In this document: positions 7,534 through 8,355 of the stretch, piece by piece | How the letters are laid out: every line of letters starts with the position of its first letter | Position numbering within the stretch: the first letter of the stretch is position 1 | Made by a program: the position numbers and the translations under genes | From: Dehalococcoidales bacterium | GTDB taxonomy: Bacteria; Chloroflexota; Dehalococcoidia; Dehalococcoidales; UBA5627 | Reading direction: 5' to 3' | Assembly: GCA_012719115.1 (NCBI GenBank) | Contig: JAAYAZ010000138.1 | Span: 1-8,355 of the forward strand | DNA: 8,355 nt | Notes under the pieces: model-generated | Told to the model about the DNA's origin: nothing | What the model saw: only the letters and a program-made list of their open reading frames with translations | Database searches by the model: none

Positions 7534-8355
7534 TTGTGCCCCTCGGAAGACTTTTTTACCACGATATCCTTCTGCAGCTCTTTCCTGCGCGGGTCTTTTT
7601 CGACAAAAATCTTTTTGCCGGTAAAGGGGTCGGTTTCGGCATAAAACATCAATGCCGAATAGGTTGATGGAGCCGGGCAGAATATCTGTATCTGTTCGGG
7701 ATTCATTTTAAGCTCCCGTCCGGCAAATCTTTTCAAGCTTTTCATATCGTTAAGCGTGCAGCCGGGGTGGGCTGCAATTAAATAATATGTCAGGAATTGT
7801 TGTTTTTTTAACCTGCGATTGGTATTCTCAAACAATCCCTTAAATTGTAGCAGAAGCGCCTTGCCGGGTTTCCCCATTCTTTGTAGTACGCTGTCCTCGG
7901 TATGTTCCGGGGCGATTTTCATCTGTCCGGAAATGTGGTATTTTACCAGTTCATCCAGATACTCTTTGCCGTATTTTTTATCGTTTAGCAGAAGGTCATA
8001 CCGGATACCGGAAGCTACAAAAACCTTCTTAACCCCTTTTATACGTCTTATTGCCTTTAGTAATTCAATCTGGGGATTGTGATTTACTTTCATTGACGTA
8101 CAAATTTCGGGATAGAGGCAGCGTTTGTCTTTACAGCTGCCGGTTTTTAGTTTTTTAGCGCATTCATAGCCGTACATATTGGCAGTCGGTCCGCCGACAT
8201 CAACAATATATCCTTTGAAGTCGGGAAGTGATGCGATTTTCTCGACTTCGGACAGCACAGATTTCTGGCTCCTCCATTGCACAGTTCGTCCTTCATGAAC
8301 CGTAATGGCGCAGAAATTGCATTCACCGTAACAGCCGCGATGCGTCGAAACGGAA
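7530..8355 (-). CDS. YgiQ family (UPF0313) radical SAM protein, 5' end cut by window edge
   Basis: The C-terminal part (274 codons plus stop) of a radical SAM protein whose biochemical function is not established as far as I know. The reading frame is open to the right edge. It begins SVSTHRGCYGECNFCAITVH, which contains the CX3CX2C [4Fe-4S]/SAM motif (cysteines at 8331-8333, 8319-8321 and 8310-8312). VDVGGPTANMYG and a cysteine-rich stretch (CKDKRCLYPEIC) follow, then VKKVFVASGIRYDLLL, MKIAPEHTEDSVLQRMGKPG and FCPAPSTYSALMFYAETDPFTGKKIFV, all in YgiQ order. The C-terminal tail after this last motif is short. The GTG at 8282 is internal and not a start, since conserved sequence continues upstream. 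YgiQ proteins are usually well over 500 residues, so roughly half is missing. It ends in ATGA overlap with arsC. Confidence 0.9.
   Translation of the reverse strand, partial: SVSTHRGCYGECNFCAITVHEGRTVQWRSQKSVLSEVEKIASLPDFKGYIVDVGGPTANMYGYECAKKLKTGSCKDKRCLYPEICTSMKVNHNPQIELLKAIRRIKGVKKVFVASGIRYDLLLNDKKYGKEYLDELVKYHISGQMKIAPEHTEDSVLQRMGKPGKALLLQFKGLFENTNRRLKKQQFLTYYLIAAHPGCTLNDMKSLKRFAGRELKMNPEQIQIFCPAPSTYSALMFYAETDPFTGKKIFVEKDPRRKELQKDIVVKKSSEGHK

Noticed and set aside
7530..8282. A complete 250-residue gene starting at GTG 8282
   Set aside because: The frame continues upstream into the radical SAM CX3CX2C motif, so 8282 is internal to a larger YgiQ protein cut by the window edge.
1..8355. 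A hidden defence, CRISPR, mobile or otherwise undescribed multi-gene system
   Set aside because: Every base outside about 385 intergenic bases is covered by recognisable housekeeping genes. There is no repeat array, transposase, integrase or unknown gene cluster.

Overview
The window holds a de novo pyrimidine (UMP) biosynthesis operon, read entirely from the minus strand, with the end of an unrelated two-gene unit upstream of it. In transcription order (right to left) the genes are: a radical SAM protein of the YgiQ family (5' end beyond the right edge), an arsenate reductase-like arsC, a promoter and PyrR-type attenuator, pyrR, pyrB, pyrC, carA, a 230-base spacer with two palindromic repeats, and carB (3' end beyond the left edge). 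No convincing plus-strand gene was found.

Organism: the moderate GC content, the gene order pyrR-pyrB-pyrC-carA-carB, PyrR-type RNA attenuation and the style of the proteins suggest an uncultured bacterium near the Dehalococcoidia (Chloroflexota). Scattered palindromic repeats with TGTCAT...ATGACA ends also fit. This placement is inference from recall, not from a search.

Layout: 7530-8355 ygiQ (partial) and 7114-7533 arsC overlap by ATGA. Positions 6961-7113 hold a promoter with an extended -10 (TGA-TATAAT), a near-perfect PyrR-binding hairpin, an antiterminator and an intrinsic terminator whose U-run abuts the pyrR start codon. pyrR, pyrB, pyrC and carA are packed with gaps of 2 bases or an 8-base overlap, each with a clear Shine-Dalgarno sequence. 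The carA-carB junction is the one loose joint. It carries a 21-base palindrome and a composite element of about 102 bases that folds into a three-armed structure.

How the genes work together: CarA and CarB make carbamoyl phosphate from glutamine, bicarbonate and ATP. PyrB joins it to aspartate, and PyrC closes the ring to dihydroorotate. PyrR senses UMP/UTP and binds the leader RNA, so termination ahead of pyrR would shut down the whole operon. The later steps (pyrD, pyrE, pyrF) are not in the window.

I do not see an undescribed system here. The most informative features are the fully readable three-state attenuator, in which the terminator stem also hides the pyrR ribosome binding site, and the repeat insertion between the two subunit genes of carbamoyl phosphate synthetase.
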